Source: Irregularibacter muris (lineage in GTDB: Bacteria; Bacillota; Clostridia; Eubacteriales; Garciellaceae). Taken from it: a stretch of 64,000 bases of DNA. The translations under genes and the position numbers were made by a program. The stretch covers positions 372,001-436,000 of the forward strand of contig NZ_JANKAS010000001.1 in assembly GCF_024622505.1 (NCBI RefSeq). The letters run 5' to 3'. How positions within the stretch are numbered: position 1 is the stretch's first letter; each line of letters starts with the position of its first letter. Of this stretch, positions 26,583-34,363 are shown piece after piece. Below the pieces are notes generated by a model, which did no database searches, had not been told where the DNA came from, and worked only from the letters and a program-made list of their open reading frames with translations.

Positions 26583-27755
26583 GTGGCAGGAGAAAATCTT
26601 CACCGCATGAATATAAATGGAAAAGAAATTATGCTAATAGGAACAGCCCATGTATCTAAACAAAGCGCAGAAGAGGTAAAGAAAATCATACAAGAGGAAC
26701 AACCTGATTCGGTTTGTATAGAATTAGATGAAGCGAGATACAAATCTATTTCAGAGGGCAATAAGTGGAAGAACATGGATATCATTAAGATAATAAAAGA
26801 AAAAAGAGCGACTTTATTATTAATGAATTTAATTATGTCTACTTATCAGAAGAAAATGGCGAATCAATTTGGGATTGAACCCGGTCAAGAAATGATACAA
26901 GGTATAGAGTCTGCCCGAGAAATTGATGCCCAGCTAGTGTTAGCTGATAGAAATATTCAAATTACTTTTTCCCGTATTTGGAATGGTGTAGGTCTATGGG
27001 GAAAGATTAAATTATTATTTTCCATTGTCTTTAGTATCTTTAGTGATGAGGAAATTAGTGAAGAAGATTTGGAAAAAATGAAAACCGAGGATATGTTGAA
27101 TTCAGCGTTAAATGAACTTTCCAGCAGTTTCCCTAGATTAAAAAAGTATTTGGTAGATGAAAGGGATCAATACCTGGCGCAAAAAATCAAAGATGCACCC
27201 GGAGAAAAAATTGTTGCCGTTTTAGGTGCTGCTCATATCCCCGGAATTAAAAAAGAGATAAATAATCATCATGATTTAGAAGTTTTATCCGCAAAACCAC
27301 CAAAGTCAAAGGCAACACAGATTGTAGGCTGGATAATCCCTGTAATGATTATTACATTAATTATTTCTACTTTCACAATGGATGCACCCACAGGAAAGGA
27401 TCAGTTGGTGAGCTGGATATTATGGAATGGAATATTGTCTTCTCTTGGGGCTGCTTTAGCTTTTGGCCATGTTTTTTCTATTCTAACAGCCTTTATTGCG
27501 GCACCAATAACTTCTTTAAATCCTTTATTGGCAGCGGGATGGTTTGCTGGGCTGACCGAGGCCTATTTAAGAAGACCTAATGTAGAAGATTTTGAAAACC
27601 TGGCACAAGATATATTCTCCTTTAAAGGATTTTGGAAAAATAGAGTGACCAGAATACTACTCGTAGTTATGCTGGCCAATCTAGGGAGTGTAATTGGTAC
27701 TTGGATTGGTGGAGCGGATGTTATTCGCATGTTTATTAGAGCTATAGGCAAATAA
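26583..27755 (+). CDS. TraB/PrgY family membrane protein
   Basis: This is a 390-residue protein. The N-terminal TraB domain (about 1-235) has the family motifs LIGTAHVSKQSAEEV, SVCIELDEARY and VAVLGAAHIPGI. About four transmembrane segments follow in the C-terminal 150 residues. Enterococcal TraB/PrgY reduces export of endogenous pheromone peptide, and the domain is distantly related to metal-dependent proteases; function here is unknown. It starts at GTG with TAAGGTG upstream. The downstream hairpin at 27759-27788 serves both this gene and a leftward small transcript. Confidence 0.88.
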   Translation: MAGENLHRMNINGKEIMLIGTAHVSKQSAEEVKKIIQEEQPDSVCIELDEARYKSISEGNKWKNMDIIKIIKEKRATLLLMNLIMSTYQKKMANQFGIEPGQEMIQGIESAREIDAQLVLADRNIQITFSRIWNGVGLWGKIKLLFSIVFSIFSDEEISEEDLEKMKTEDMLNSALNELSSSFPRLKKYLVDERDQYLAQKIKDAPGEKIVAVLGAAHIPGIKKEINNHHDLEVLSAKPPKSKATQIVGWIIPVMIITLIISTFTMDAPTGKDQLVSWILWNGILSSLGAALAFGHVFSILTAFIAAPITSLNPLLAAGWFAGLTEAYLRRPNVEDFENLAQDIFSFKGFWKNRVTRILLVVMLANLGSVIGTWIGGADVIRMFIRAIGK

Positions 27756-27758
27756 AAA

Positions 27759-27788
27759 AATGCCGGGGGAGGAGAGTATCCCGGCATT
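27759..27788. terminator. Bidirectional terminator between traB-like gene and the leftward small RNA
   Basis: AATGCCGGG (27759-27767) pairs with CCCGGCATT (27780-27788). T-runs flank both outer sides. On the minus strand the loop exposes ATACTCTCCTCC. Confidence 0.85.
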
Positions 27789-27961
27789 CTTTTTTATTTA
27801 TGGGGTTTTGTGTGAAATGAATGAATGCTTTCATCTCTACTATCAAATGATTACGGGAGGAGAGTAGTTGTGCTTATTGCTTAATATTTTCGGTGATAGG
27901 AATAAAGAAGAAAATACTTATTCTATAAGCACAATACAAAACAATGAAAAATGTAATCAAT

Positions 27962-27976
27962 TGATAATAATTATCG
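27962..27976. promoter_or_regulatory. Fur box
   Basis: TGATAATAATTATCG matches the 7-1-7 Fur consensus TGATAATNATTATCA at 14 of 15 positions. It lies at about +8 to +22 of the predicted leftward transcript. Confidence 0.75.
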
Positions 27977-27989
27977 TTTACTTATTTAT

Positions 27990-28018
27990 ATAATATATGG
28001 GTTATTAACAAATGTCAA
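27990..28018 (-). promoter_or_regulatory. Promoter of the leftward small RNA
   Basis: On the minus strand TTGACA (28018-28013), a 17-base spacer and TATTAT (27995-27990) form a near-consensus sigma-A promoter. Confidence 0.75.
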
Positions 28019-28123
28019 GGTTTTTTTGAAAAATAAAATGTTTATTATATAGAATCTACATTTACTCGTCCATTAGGCGAAGTGCATTTAGGTTACCCGT
28101 CTCATCATAAATATTGTTTTTTA

Positions 28124-28153
28124 TTGGTAGTATGGGCTAAAAAGAGATATAAT
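28124..28153 (+). promoter_or_regulatory. Promoter of the class IV aminotransferase gene
   Basis: TTGGTA, an 18-base spacer and TATAAT lie about 58 bases before the start codon. A second, weaker candidate (TTGAAA at 28026, TATAGA at 28048) lies farther upstream. Confidence 0.55.
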
Positions 28154-28210
28154 ATTTTTAGTAAAGGGTTATTTAAATAGAGTATATGGCGATTAAAGGA
28201 GGCAAAGCAG

Positions 28211-29068
28211 GTGAAAAAAGAAGCTGTTTTGGATTATTTTATTTGGAATTCTGAACTGGTTTCTACCGAAAAAATGAGTATATTTGATGAAATAAGCCCT
28301 CAGTCTGTTTATGAAGTGATGAAGGTGGTTGAAGGTATACCTTTATTTTTTGGAGAACATATGGATAGGATGCATAAATCTCTAAAGGCCTTGGGAATAA
28401 AATTAAGTAAATCCAAGGATGAAATATTATATGAAATTACAAGATTAGTAGAAAAGAACAATTGTCGCTCTATTAATGTAAAACTGGTTTATGATAAAGG
28501 TAAAAGTGGAAAACCCCATTTCTTAACATATTTTATTAAAGGGGAATTCCCACAAGAGTCTGCCTACAATGAGGGGGTTCATACCATACTTTTTCATGGG
28601 GAAAGGGAAACCCCCAATATTAAAACCCTAGGTGGATCTTTTAAAGAACAGGTACAAAAAGCCCGAGAAAGAGAAGGGGCATACGAGGCATTATTGACAG
28701 ATAAAGAGGGCAATATTGCTGAGGGAAGTAGATCAAATGTGTTTTTTATTAAAGAAGATGGACTATATACTCCCCCTGGTAAAAATGTGCTGTTAGGTGT
28801 AACTAGAACCCATGTTATGAGACTTTGTGAACAATTGGGAATTATGGTCAAAGAAGAATTAATCAATAAATCTGAATTGGAACATTTATTGGGAGCTTTT
28901 ATTACGGGAACCACTGTTGATGTTTTGCCTGTTGGATCAATTGATGATATACAATTATCTACTATGGAAAATCAACAGATGAAAACCCTTATTAAAGCTT
29001 ATAATGAGGAAATGAAGAGGGATATACAAAAAACTAAAGTAATCTTACAAGAAAAAAATTTTTTATAA
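28211..29068 (+). CDS. Class IV PLP-dependent aminotransferase
   Basis: This 285-residue fold-type IV enzyme belongs with branched-chain aminotransferases, D-amino-acid aminotransferases and aminodeoxychorismate lyase. Visible signatures are YEVMKVVEGIPLFFGEHMDRMHKSL near the N-terminus, VKLVYD, the segment with the PLP lysine near FKEQVQKA (K about 145), and EGSRSNVFFIKEDGLYTPP followed by LLGVTRT. The exact substrate cannot be fixed by eye. It starts at GTG with AAAGGAGG eight bases upstream. A molybdopterin-binding protein gene follows 37 bases later in the same direction. Confidence 0.85.
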   Translation: MKKEAVLDYFIWNSELVSTEKMSIFDEISPQSVYEVMKVVEGIPLFFGEHMDRMHKSLKALGIKLSKSKDEILYEITRLVEKNNCRSINVKLVYDKGKSGKPHFLTYFIKGEFPQESAYNEGVHTILFHGERETPNIKTLGGSFKEQVQKAREREGAYEALLTDKEGNIAEGSRSNVFFIKEDGLYTPPGKNVLLGVTRTHVMRLCEQLGIMVKEELINKSELEHLLGAFITGTTVDVLPVGSIDDIQLSTMENQQMKTLIKAYNEEMKRDIQKTKVILQEKNFL

Positions 29069-29105
29069 ATTGCTGTATAAAGAATAAATATTAGAGGTGA
29101 TAATT

Positions 29106-30080
29106 TTGAAAAAAGTAAGGGTAGAAGAGGCAATAGGGATGATTATTCCTCACGATATGACCCGTATTGTACCTGGTGAATTTAAGGGAGCAGCTTTTAA
29201 AAAGGGGCATGTCATAAGGGAAGAAGATATTCCTTTATTAAAAAGCATGGGCAAGGAACATATTTATACATTGGAGATTCCAGAAGGCCATCTTCATGAA
29301 ATGGAAGGAGCCCAGAGGTTAGCAGAGACCATAATAGGAGAGCATCTTATCTTGGATGACCCAAGGGAAGGAAAGGTAAATATACGCTCAGATAGTAAAG
29401 GTATTTTAAAGATCAATGTAGATGCTTTAATGGATATTAATTCTATTGACCAGATCACTGTGGCCACCAAAATAAATAATAGTGCGGTAGATATAAATAC
29501 ACTTGTAGCGGGAGCTAAAATAACACCCCTAACTATTGATAAGAAAAAACTTAATCAAGTAGAAAATATTGTAGCCAGCAAAGGAAATATTTTAAATATA
29601 TGGCCTTTTCAAAATTTGAAAATAGGATGTATTATTACAGGCAATGAAGTTTATCATGGTACAATAGAAGATAAATTTGAAGAAGTATTCAGAAGAAAGG
29701 TAAGGGAATATGCAGGGGAAATTATTGATGTTGTTTTTGTACCCGATGATTCTAATAAGATTTGTGAGGCAGTGCTACAATTGAAAGCCTCTGGTGTAGA
29801 CCTGATTTTTACTAGTGGAGGAATGTCAGTAGATCCCGATGATGTTACCCCTGAGGGAGTACAACGAGCAGGAGCCAACTTAATTAGTTATGGTTCGCCA
29901 GTATTTCCGGGAGCTATGTTTATGCTGGCATATTTGGGAGACATTGCTATTTTAGGCATTCCAGCAGCTGCAATATTCCATGATAGAACTGCTTTAGATC
30001 ATACTTTCCCAAGAATATTAGTGGGGGAGAAATTAACAGCTGGAGACATAGCCGCCTTGGGTCATGGAGGACTATTATAA
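29106..30080 (+). CDS. Molybdopterin-binding domain protein
   Basis: This 324-residue protein ends in a MoCF/MogA-like domain: IGCIITGNEVYHG, FTSGGMSVDPDDVTPEGV and GIPAAAIFHDRTALDHTFPRIL. The preceding ~170 residues contain a distinct clostridial domain (MIIPHDMTRIVPGEFKGAAFKKGHVI). It probably binds molybdopterin and supports cofactor insertion for enzymes such as the hydroxylase at 7.4-11 kb, although it is 18 kb away. TTG at 29106 is chosen because AGAGGTG precedes it; an upstream in-frame GTG is part of that site. Confidence 0.85.
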   Translation: MKKVRVEEAIGMIIPHDMTRIVPGEFKGAAFKKGHVIREEDIPLLKSMGKEHIYTLEIPEGHLHEMEGAQRLAETIIGEHLILDDPREGKVNIRSDSKGILKINVDALMDINSIDQITVATKINNSAVDINTLVAGAKITPLTIDKKKLNQVENIVASKGNILNIWPFQNLKIGCIITGNEVYHGTIEDKFEEVFRRKVREYAGEIIDVVFVPDDSNKICEAVLQLKASGVDLIFTSGGMSVDPDDVTPEGVQRAGANLISYGSPVFPGAMFMLAYLGDIAILGIPAAAIFHDRTALDHTFPRILVGEKLTAGDIAALGHGGLL

Positions 30081-30381
30081 AACCACTTTATAAAGTGGCC
30101 AGAGAGAGCAAATTTCAAGATAAATATCATTAATATTTGATAGCGTGGTAGAAAAAAGAGAGGATATCTAACTTTTGATGGAGTATATTTTACTGGAAGA
30201 GATGCAGAAATATTGGCCAGCAAAGTAGAAGAATATATGCAAAGCAATATGATTTAACAGGGAATGTTAATGAAATGTGGATCTTGCTTTGGGGAAAGAC
30301 CATGAAGCTTGCTAGGCTAAAGCATTATTGTTTAAAATTACTAAGAAAGTGTAAAAATAATATAGAGGAGGGGATAAGATT
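30081..30381. other. Intergenic region with possible gene remnant
   Basis: A short hairpin CCACTTTATAAAGTGG follows the previous stop. One frame between about 30160 and 30258 reads LTFDGVYFTGRDAEILASKV and then EEYMQSNMI before a stop, which looks protein-like but has no start or ribosome site and is interrupted upstream. I could not assign it to a family. Confidence 0.35.
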
Positions 30382-31230
30382 ATGGCGTTTCATAAGTTAG
30401 TAGAGGAAAGAAAATCCATAAGAGAATTTAAAGAAAAAGGGTTGGAAACTACTATGATTTCACAACTCTTAGAGTATGGAAAAACCATAGATAGGCTGTG
30501 CAAGGATGTGATGGCATCTTTCCACTTTGTAGAGGATGGGGAAAGGGTTTATCAACACCTATTGGGAAATGCAGGCTACCATGGTATGGCCATAAAAGCA
30601 CCAAACTATATTGTACTAATATCTCAAGAGGGAGAAAATGATCTTAAAAATGCAGGTTATATGATGGAACAAATGCTTTTAGAGGCATCCCGCAAGGGAA
30701 TTGGGAGCTGCTGGGTGGATATTATTCATACCAATGAAAATCTAAAGAAAAATATAGGGATAGAGGAAAAAGGAGAAATCCTTGCACTGGCCGCACTGGG
30801 GTATCCTAAGAGCAATATATTTGGAACAGATACATCGGTTTCTGATCGTGGTTCCATAGAAAAGCTTGTGTATTTTAAACAATGGGATCAACCTATGAGT
30901 GTTGAAGAATTGCAGCAAAGAGGGTTAGAAGAAGTGTTTTTTTATGTGAGACACGCACCTTCTTGGGGAAATAGACAACCATGGAAGTTTATTTTAGAAG
31001 ATGATAGGTTGATTCTTACAATGTTAAAAGAAGACGCCTATATTGAAAAAGAATCTATAAACAACAACCATGAATTGGATTGCGGGATTATGATGTTATA
31101 CATAGAGAAAATGATGCATAACCAGGGAATAAGAGGGTATTGGCATTTAGATATAAGAGAGCTGAATAAGGAAAAACAAAAATATGGGATACCTGAAGAT
31201 AGAAGGATTATGGGATGGTTTCCACTATAA
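30382..31230 (+). CDS. Nitroreductase-like protein (TM1586 type)
   Basis: This is a 282-residue protein with two nitroreductase-like halves. The N-terminal MAFHKLVEERKSIREF matches the FMN-binding start of the superfamily, and HAPSWGNRQPWKFIL marks the second half. This tandem layout fits the putative TM nitroreductase family (PF14512). It probably binds FMN, with unknown substrate. GAGGAGGGG precedes the ATG. The long palindrome starting in its stop codon terminates it against a convergent hypothetical gene. Confidence 0.8.
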   Translation: MAFHKLVEERKSIREFKEKGLETTMISQLLEYGKTIDRLCKDVMASFHFVEDGERVYQHLLGNAGYHGMAIKAPNYIVLISQEGENDLKNAGYMMEQMLLEASRKGIGSCWVDIIHTNENLKKNIGIEEKGEILALAALGYPKSNIFGTDTSVSDRGSIEKLVYFKQWDQPMSVEELQQRGLEEVFFYVRHAPSWGNRQPWKFILEDDRLILTMLKEDAYIEKESINNNHELDCGIMMLYIEKMMHNQGIRGYWHLDIRELNKEKQKYGIPEDRRIMGWFPL

Positions 31231-31273
31231 AATAAAGAGAGGATCAATTGAATTGATCCTCTCTTTATTTTAT
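31227..31273. terminator. Long near-perfect palindrome terminator
   Basis: Perfect 23-bp arms (31227-31249 and 31251-31273) flank a single base. The left arm starts at the stop codon of the nitroreductase-like gene. T-rich right arm; convergent gene on the other side. Confidence 0.8.
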
Positions 31274-31285
31274 GTATATTTATTA

Positions 31286-31711
31286 TTATAAAACATATTG
31301 GTTTATTTGCATTAGCGCTTTGGAATGCACTAGGTTTTTAGGTAATGGCATAATAGGACACTCTTTGAAGTGGCAATCCTTAATCCTGTCAGAGCTTATA
31401 AAGGGGATAAAGATTTCATTGTCCATTTTCCGTCCATACTCTACCCAAAAAACTTTCCTATTATAGGAGGTAAAGAATATGCATTGTTCATCTCCTTCTT
31501 CTAAGGGCAAGATAAAGGATTCCTCCTCTCCCATAATATTAGAGCTGCTATTGATATCTATTTTTAGTGCAGGAATAGATTGTTCCCAAGCCCAATATCC
31601 AAATTTTTTTATAAAATCTTTAATGTGGATTTCTTCAATATTCCACTCAGCCTGTAGGATATGAGGAAGAAGAAATTTTAACTTCATCTTATGCCTTAAA
31701 TGACTCATCAT
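31286..31711 (-). CDS. Hypothetical protein
   Basis: This 141-residue soluble protein has no family that I recognise. It has a basic N-terminus (MMSHLRHKMKLKFLLPHIL), a middle rich in aromatic residues (KKFGYWAWEQSIPALKID), an acidic patch (LPLEEGDEQ), and two Cys near the C-terminus (KDCHFKECPIMPLPKNL). GGAGGG sits 4 or 7 bases upstream of two consecutive ATG codons, so the start may be 31711 or 31708. It stands alone and converges on the nitroreductase-like gene. Confidence 0.6.
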   Translation of the reverse strand: MMSHLRHKMKLKFLLPHILQAEWNIEEIHIKDFIKKFGYWAWEQSIPALKIDINSSSNIMGEEESFILPLEEGDEQCIFFTSYNRKVFWVEYGRKMDNEIFIPFISSDRIKDCHFKECPIMPLPKNLVHSKALMQINQYVL

Positions 31712-31873
31712 TTTCCCTCCTAATTAATGAATTACTTAAATGTATGTCCCAAAAATGCACAGTATGACAAATACCTAAAAAATACCCATGTATGAATAAT
31801 AGATTTAAGGGGAAGTTACTAATAGATATATTGTTGATTTTTCAAATGATTATTTGGGAAAGGATAGGAATAA

Positions 31874-32545
31874 ATGTTAGTTATATTTTTTAGAGTTGTT
31901 ATATTGTATGTACTTGTTGTTCTTGTGGTAAGAATGATGGGGAAAAGGCAGATCGGAGAATTGCAACCCTTTGAATTGGTCATTACTATTTTAATAGCAG
32001 AATTAGCGTCTACACCTATGGAAAATGTTAGTATGCCGCTGATCAATGGGATCATCCCTATTATTACTCTTTTGTTTTTGGAAGCACTGATATCAGCTCT
32101 TGTTTTAAAAAGTGAAAGAGCAAGAAGGATAATCGATGGGACACCTTCCATCATTATGCAAAAGGGAGATTTAATATATGATGAACTAAAAAAACAAAGG
32201 ATTAATGTCAATGATTTATTAGAACATTTAAGAAGCCAAGGATATCCTAATCTTCATGAGATAGAGTATATTCTTATTGAACCTGATGGCAACCTGAGTG
32301 TCCTTCCCAAAGCTGAAAATATGCCCCTAACCCTTAAGGATATGAATATAAAGCCAACTTATCACGGGCTTTCGATTACTTTAATAGCCGATGGGATTAG
32401 AAGTAAGAAGAATATGGAAATCACTCAATGTGATGATAGTTGGTTAGACAAGGAATTAGAAAAACAAGGAATTAAAGAGGATAAGGAAGTATTACTAGCC
32501 TATGTAGATGCACAAAAGAAACTTTACATTCAAAAAAGAAAATAA
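31874..32545 (+). CDS. DUF421 membrane protein (YetF type)
   Basis: This 223-residue protein has three N-terminal transmembrane spans containing the signature RMMGKRQIGELQPFELVITILIAELAS, followed by the cytoplasmic DUF421 domain with RIIDGTPSIIMQKGDLIYDELKKQRINVNDLLEHLRSQGYPNLHEIEYILIEPDGNLSVLPK. The Bacillus YetF/YdfS proteins of this family are linked to spore germination or sporulation, but the molecular role is unknown. It is followed 16 bases later by a DUF4363 gene, a pairing that is common in spore-formers. Confidence 0.92.
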   Translation: MLVIFFRVVILYVLVVLVVRMMGKRQIGELQPFELVITILIAELASTPMENVSMPLINGIIPIITLLFLEALISALVLKSERARRIIDGTPSIIMQKGDLIYDELKKQRINVNDLLEHLRSQGYPNLHEIEYILIEPDGNLSVLPKAENMPLTLKDMNIKPTYHGLSITLIADGIRSKKNMEITQCDDSWLDKELEKQGIKEDKEVLLAYVDAQKKLYIQKRK

Positions 32546-32561
32546 AAAGTAGGTGAAAACA

Positions 32562-32942
32562 ATGCGGATTTTATGGATATCTCTATCCATACTTTGTATT
32601 TTTGTTATTTTAAGTGTTTATTTTTCTTATTCAATGGAAAAAAACTCAGAGGAAATGTTGGTAATTATTAATGATTTAGAAAAAAAAGTGGTAAAGGAGA
32701 ACTGGCAAGGGGCAAAGAAGGTTTTTGATAAGCTTCAGGCAAAATGGGATAAAATATCCCCCCTCTGGAGAATGTTTATTGATCATGATGAAATGGATAA
32801 ACTAGAGATATCTTTAAATAAAGTAAAAGAATTGATTAAAGTAGAAAATAAGGATTTAAGTCGAGTAGAGGTATCCCTAATAAGATTTTTAGTCAGGGAC
32901 ATTTATTTAAAAGAAAAATTAACTTTAGAAAATATCTTTTAA
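32562..32942 (+). CDS. DUF4363 family protein
   Basis: This 126-residue protein has an N-terminal transmembrane anchor (ILWISLSILCIFVILSVYFSY) and an extracytoplasmic helical domain with the WQGAKKVFDKLQAKWDKISPLWRMFIDHDEMDKLE pattern typical of DUF4363. The role is unknown. ATG 32562 is preferred because the in-frame GTG at 32553 lies inside AGTAGGTG. It forms an operon with the DUF421 gene and ends in a strong hairpin. Confidence 0.85.
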   Translation: MRILWISLSILCIFVILSVYFSYSMEKNSEEMLVIINDLEKKVVKENWQGAKKVFDKLQAKWDKISPLWRMFIDHDEMDKLEISLNKVKELIKVENKDLSRVEVSLIRFLVRDIYLKEKLTLENIF

Positions 32943-32974
32943 AGAGGCAATCTATAGTCTATAGATTGCCTTTT
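32942..32974. terminator. Bidirectional terminator
   Basis: GGCAATCTATAG pairs with CTATAGATTGCC around a single T, with A- and T-runs outside, between convergent genes. Confidence 0.85.
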
Positions 32975-32976
32975 GA

Positions 32977-33702
32977 TTAAAGAATGGGGATATCTGAAGG
33001 AATCTGATAGATAACATCCTTTCGTTCCACGATTAGGGAAATCTTCTGTTGAAGTTCTCTATCCTTTTGGATATCCATAACTAATTCTCGTACAGGATTA
33101 ATGGCTACAGGATTGCCTACCATTTTTAGCATGTCATAATCCCCATGGGTATCCCCATAGGCATAACTTTTTTTCATATCAATATCATAAAGAGAAATAA
33201 AGTCCTTAATGGCCTTGGTTTTGCTTCGAGAATCCCACATTTGTCTAATTTCCCCAGTAAAGTTATTATTTTCATCCAACAGGTATTCAGTTCCTTTAAA
33301 GTATTTTACCTCATATTTTTCGGCCATTTTAGAAAGTAAAAAATCTGGTGCACCTGATATGAAAAATACTAAGTGGTTCTGTTCGTGATGGTAGAGAATT
33401 CTATTTCTTGTAAAACGATAAACCCGCTCTCCTTTGAGTTTAATCACTTGATTAGTAATAAAGTCTAAATAATCTTTATTTAACCCTTTCATGGAATCTA
33501 AATATATTTTGGAAACCTCTAAAAGATAATCTTCATAGTTTCCATGTCTTTTATCCCAATCTTCAAAAGTTCTTCTTGCTCTTCCATGCCAAATAATAGG
33601 GTCCAATACCTCATATTTAATGAGCTTCTTGAAGTGTTCAATCATTAAGGAGTCCCTATATAATGTGCCATCTACATCAAAAAAAGCAGCGGTTTTTCCC
33701 AT
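32977..33702 (-). CDS. HAD-superfamily subfamily IB hydrolase
   Basis: A phosphatase of about 241 residues. Motif I DVDGTLY (nucleophile Asp in AFFDVDGT), motif II FFISGAPDF, a conserved Lys near SRSKTKAI and motif IV YGDTHGDYDML are all visible. This resembles the SerB-like IB group, which includes phosphoserine and lipid phosphatases. Two closely spaced starts exist; the ATG at 33702 has GGAAGGG at better spacing than that at 33708. Substrate is not determinable here. Confidence 0.85.
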   Translation of the reverse strand: MGKTAAFFDVDGTLYRDSLMIEHFKKLIKYEVLDPIIWHGRARRTFEDWDKRHGNYEDYLLEVSKIYLDSMKGLNKDYLDFITNQVIKLKGERVYRFTRNRILYHHEQNHLVFFISGAPDFLLSKMAEKYEVKYFKGTEYLLDENNNFTGEIRQMWDSRSKTKAIKDFISLYDIDMKKSYAYGDTHGDYDMLKMVGNPVAINPVRELVMDIQKDRELQQKISLIVERKDVIYQIPSDIPIL

Positions 33703-33784
33703 GGACATCACCCTTCCTAATTTTAAATGATTGTACCCCATTCATCATAGATTAATCAATAAAAATAATATTATTAAGTAAAAA

Positions 33785-33807
33785 TAAAGTGGAGCATACC
33801 CACTTTA
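33785..33807 (-). terminator. Terminator of the DUF1450 gene
   Basis: TAAAGTGG pairs with CCACTTTA around a 7-base loop, with a leftward T-run. It overlaps the stop codon. Confidence 0.75.
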
Positions 33808-34026
33808 ATCAATAGCATCCATAATTTCATCATATAAGCTATCAGCATCATCGGCATATATTAAAGTGTCTTTGACCACAGCATAGGGCATATCAATGCA
33901 GTCAGAACAATTACCTAAACAAGAGGTAATCATCACTTCATAATTATCTTCTTCTCGCAATCTTCTTGCTGTTTCACCTGTTCCATGAACAAAATTATTT
34001 TCGCAAAATTTAATGACATAATCCAT
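33805..34026 (-). CDS. DUF1450 family protein (YuzB-like)
   Basis: This is a small acidic protein of 73 residues, MDYVIKFCENNFVHGTG onward. Conserved cysteines lie in KFCENN and SCLGNCSDC, a thioredoxin-like ferredoxin fold pattern shared with Bacillus YuzB. It may bind a metal or iron-sulfur cluster, but the role is unknown. AAGGAGGG lies six bases before the ATG at 34026, so upstream in-frame starts giving a 112-residue version are rejected. Confidence 0.85.
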   Translation of the reverse strand: MDYVIKFCENNFVHGTGETARRLREEDNYEVMITSCLGNCSDCIDMPYAVVKDTLIYADDADSLYDEIMDAID

Positions 34027-34226
34027 AATCAACCCTCCTTCTAAATTAAAATCTATGTTCATAGTATATTTGAAAAGGATATAATTATACAAAAATTGTA
34101 GGTATATATAACGACAATTTCTTATGACCATAATAAAGGACATGTAAAGAAAAAATAATTAAAGTAACCAGAGAATTTTATCAAAGGGGATATAAAGTGA
34201 AACTATAAAAGGAAGCATGCATATAA

Positions 34227-34262
34227 TATAAAACAAAACAATTTAAATTGTTTTGTTTTATA
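34227..34262. repeat. Perfect 36-bp palindrome in a divergent intergenic region
   Basis: 18-bp arms without a loop, centred on ATTTAAAT and bordered by AAACAAAAC/GTTTTGTTT. It lies between the DUF1450 gene and ytxC, which point away from each other, so it is not at the end of a recognised gene. Confidence 0.7.
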
Positions 34263-34363
34263 CATATGGATGTGTAATAAAAAATAGAAATATATACATT
34301 TTCCATACTGAATAAAGTCATTTAGCTAACATATACTACTAATATGAAAGGAAGTGAAAAATT

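Larger units (their letters stand above)
27757..27984 (-). ncRNA. Candidate Fur-regulated small RNA with anti-Shine-Dalgarno motifs
   Basis: A consensus leftward promoter at 28018-27990 predicts a start near 27984, and a strong terminator ends the transcript near 27757, giving about 225 nt. No frame has a ribosome site. The RNA contains the exact 12-mer TACTCTCCTCCC twice (27866-27855 and 27778-27767), complementary to GGAGGAG ribosome sites. The second copy partly lies in the terminator loop. TTGTGCTTAT and ATAAGCACAA (27868-27877 and 27926-27935) form a 10-bp stem. A Fur box overlaps the start. The layout resembles iron-sparing RNAs such as FsrA in Bacillus. Confidence 0.65.

Noticed and set aside
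27740..27826. Short leftward peptide frame (starting MKAFIHFTQN) inside the Fur-controlled small RNA
   Set aside because: There is no ribosome site and the frame would continue through the terminator.
28060..28110. Possible riboswitch in the far upstream region of the aminotransferase gene
   Set aside because: The sequence has some short complementary stretches but no recognised consensus or conserved fold, and the closer promoter at 28124 would exclude it from the mRNA.
31819..32211. Leftward 130-codon open frame
   Set aside because: It is antisense to the DUF421 gene, whose family motifs are unambiguous.
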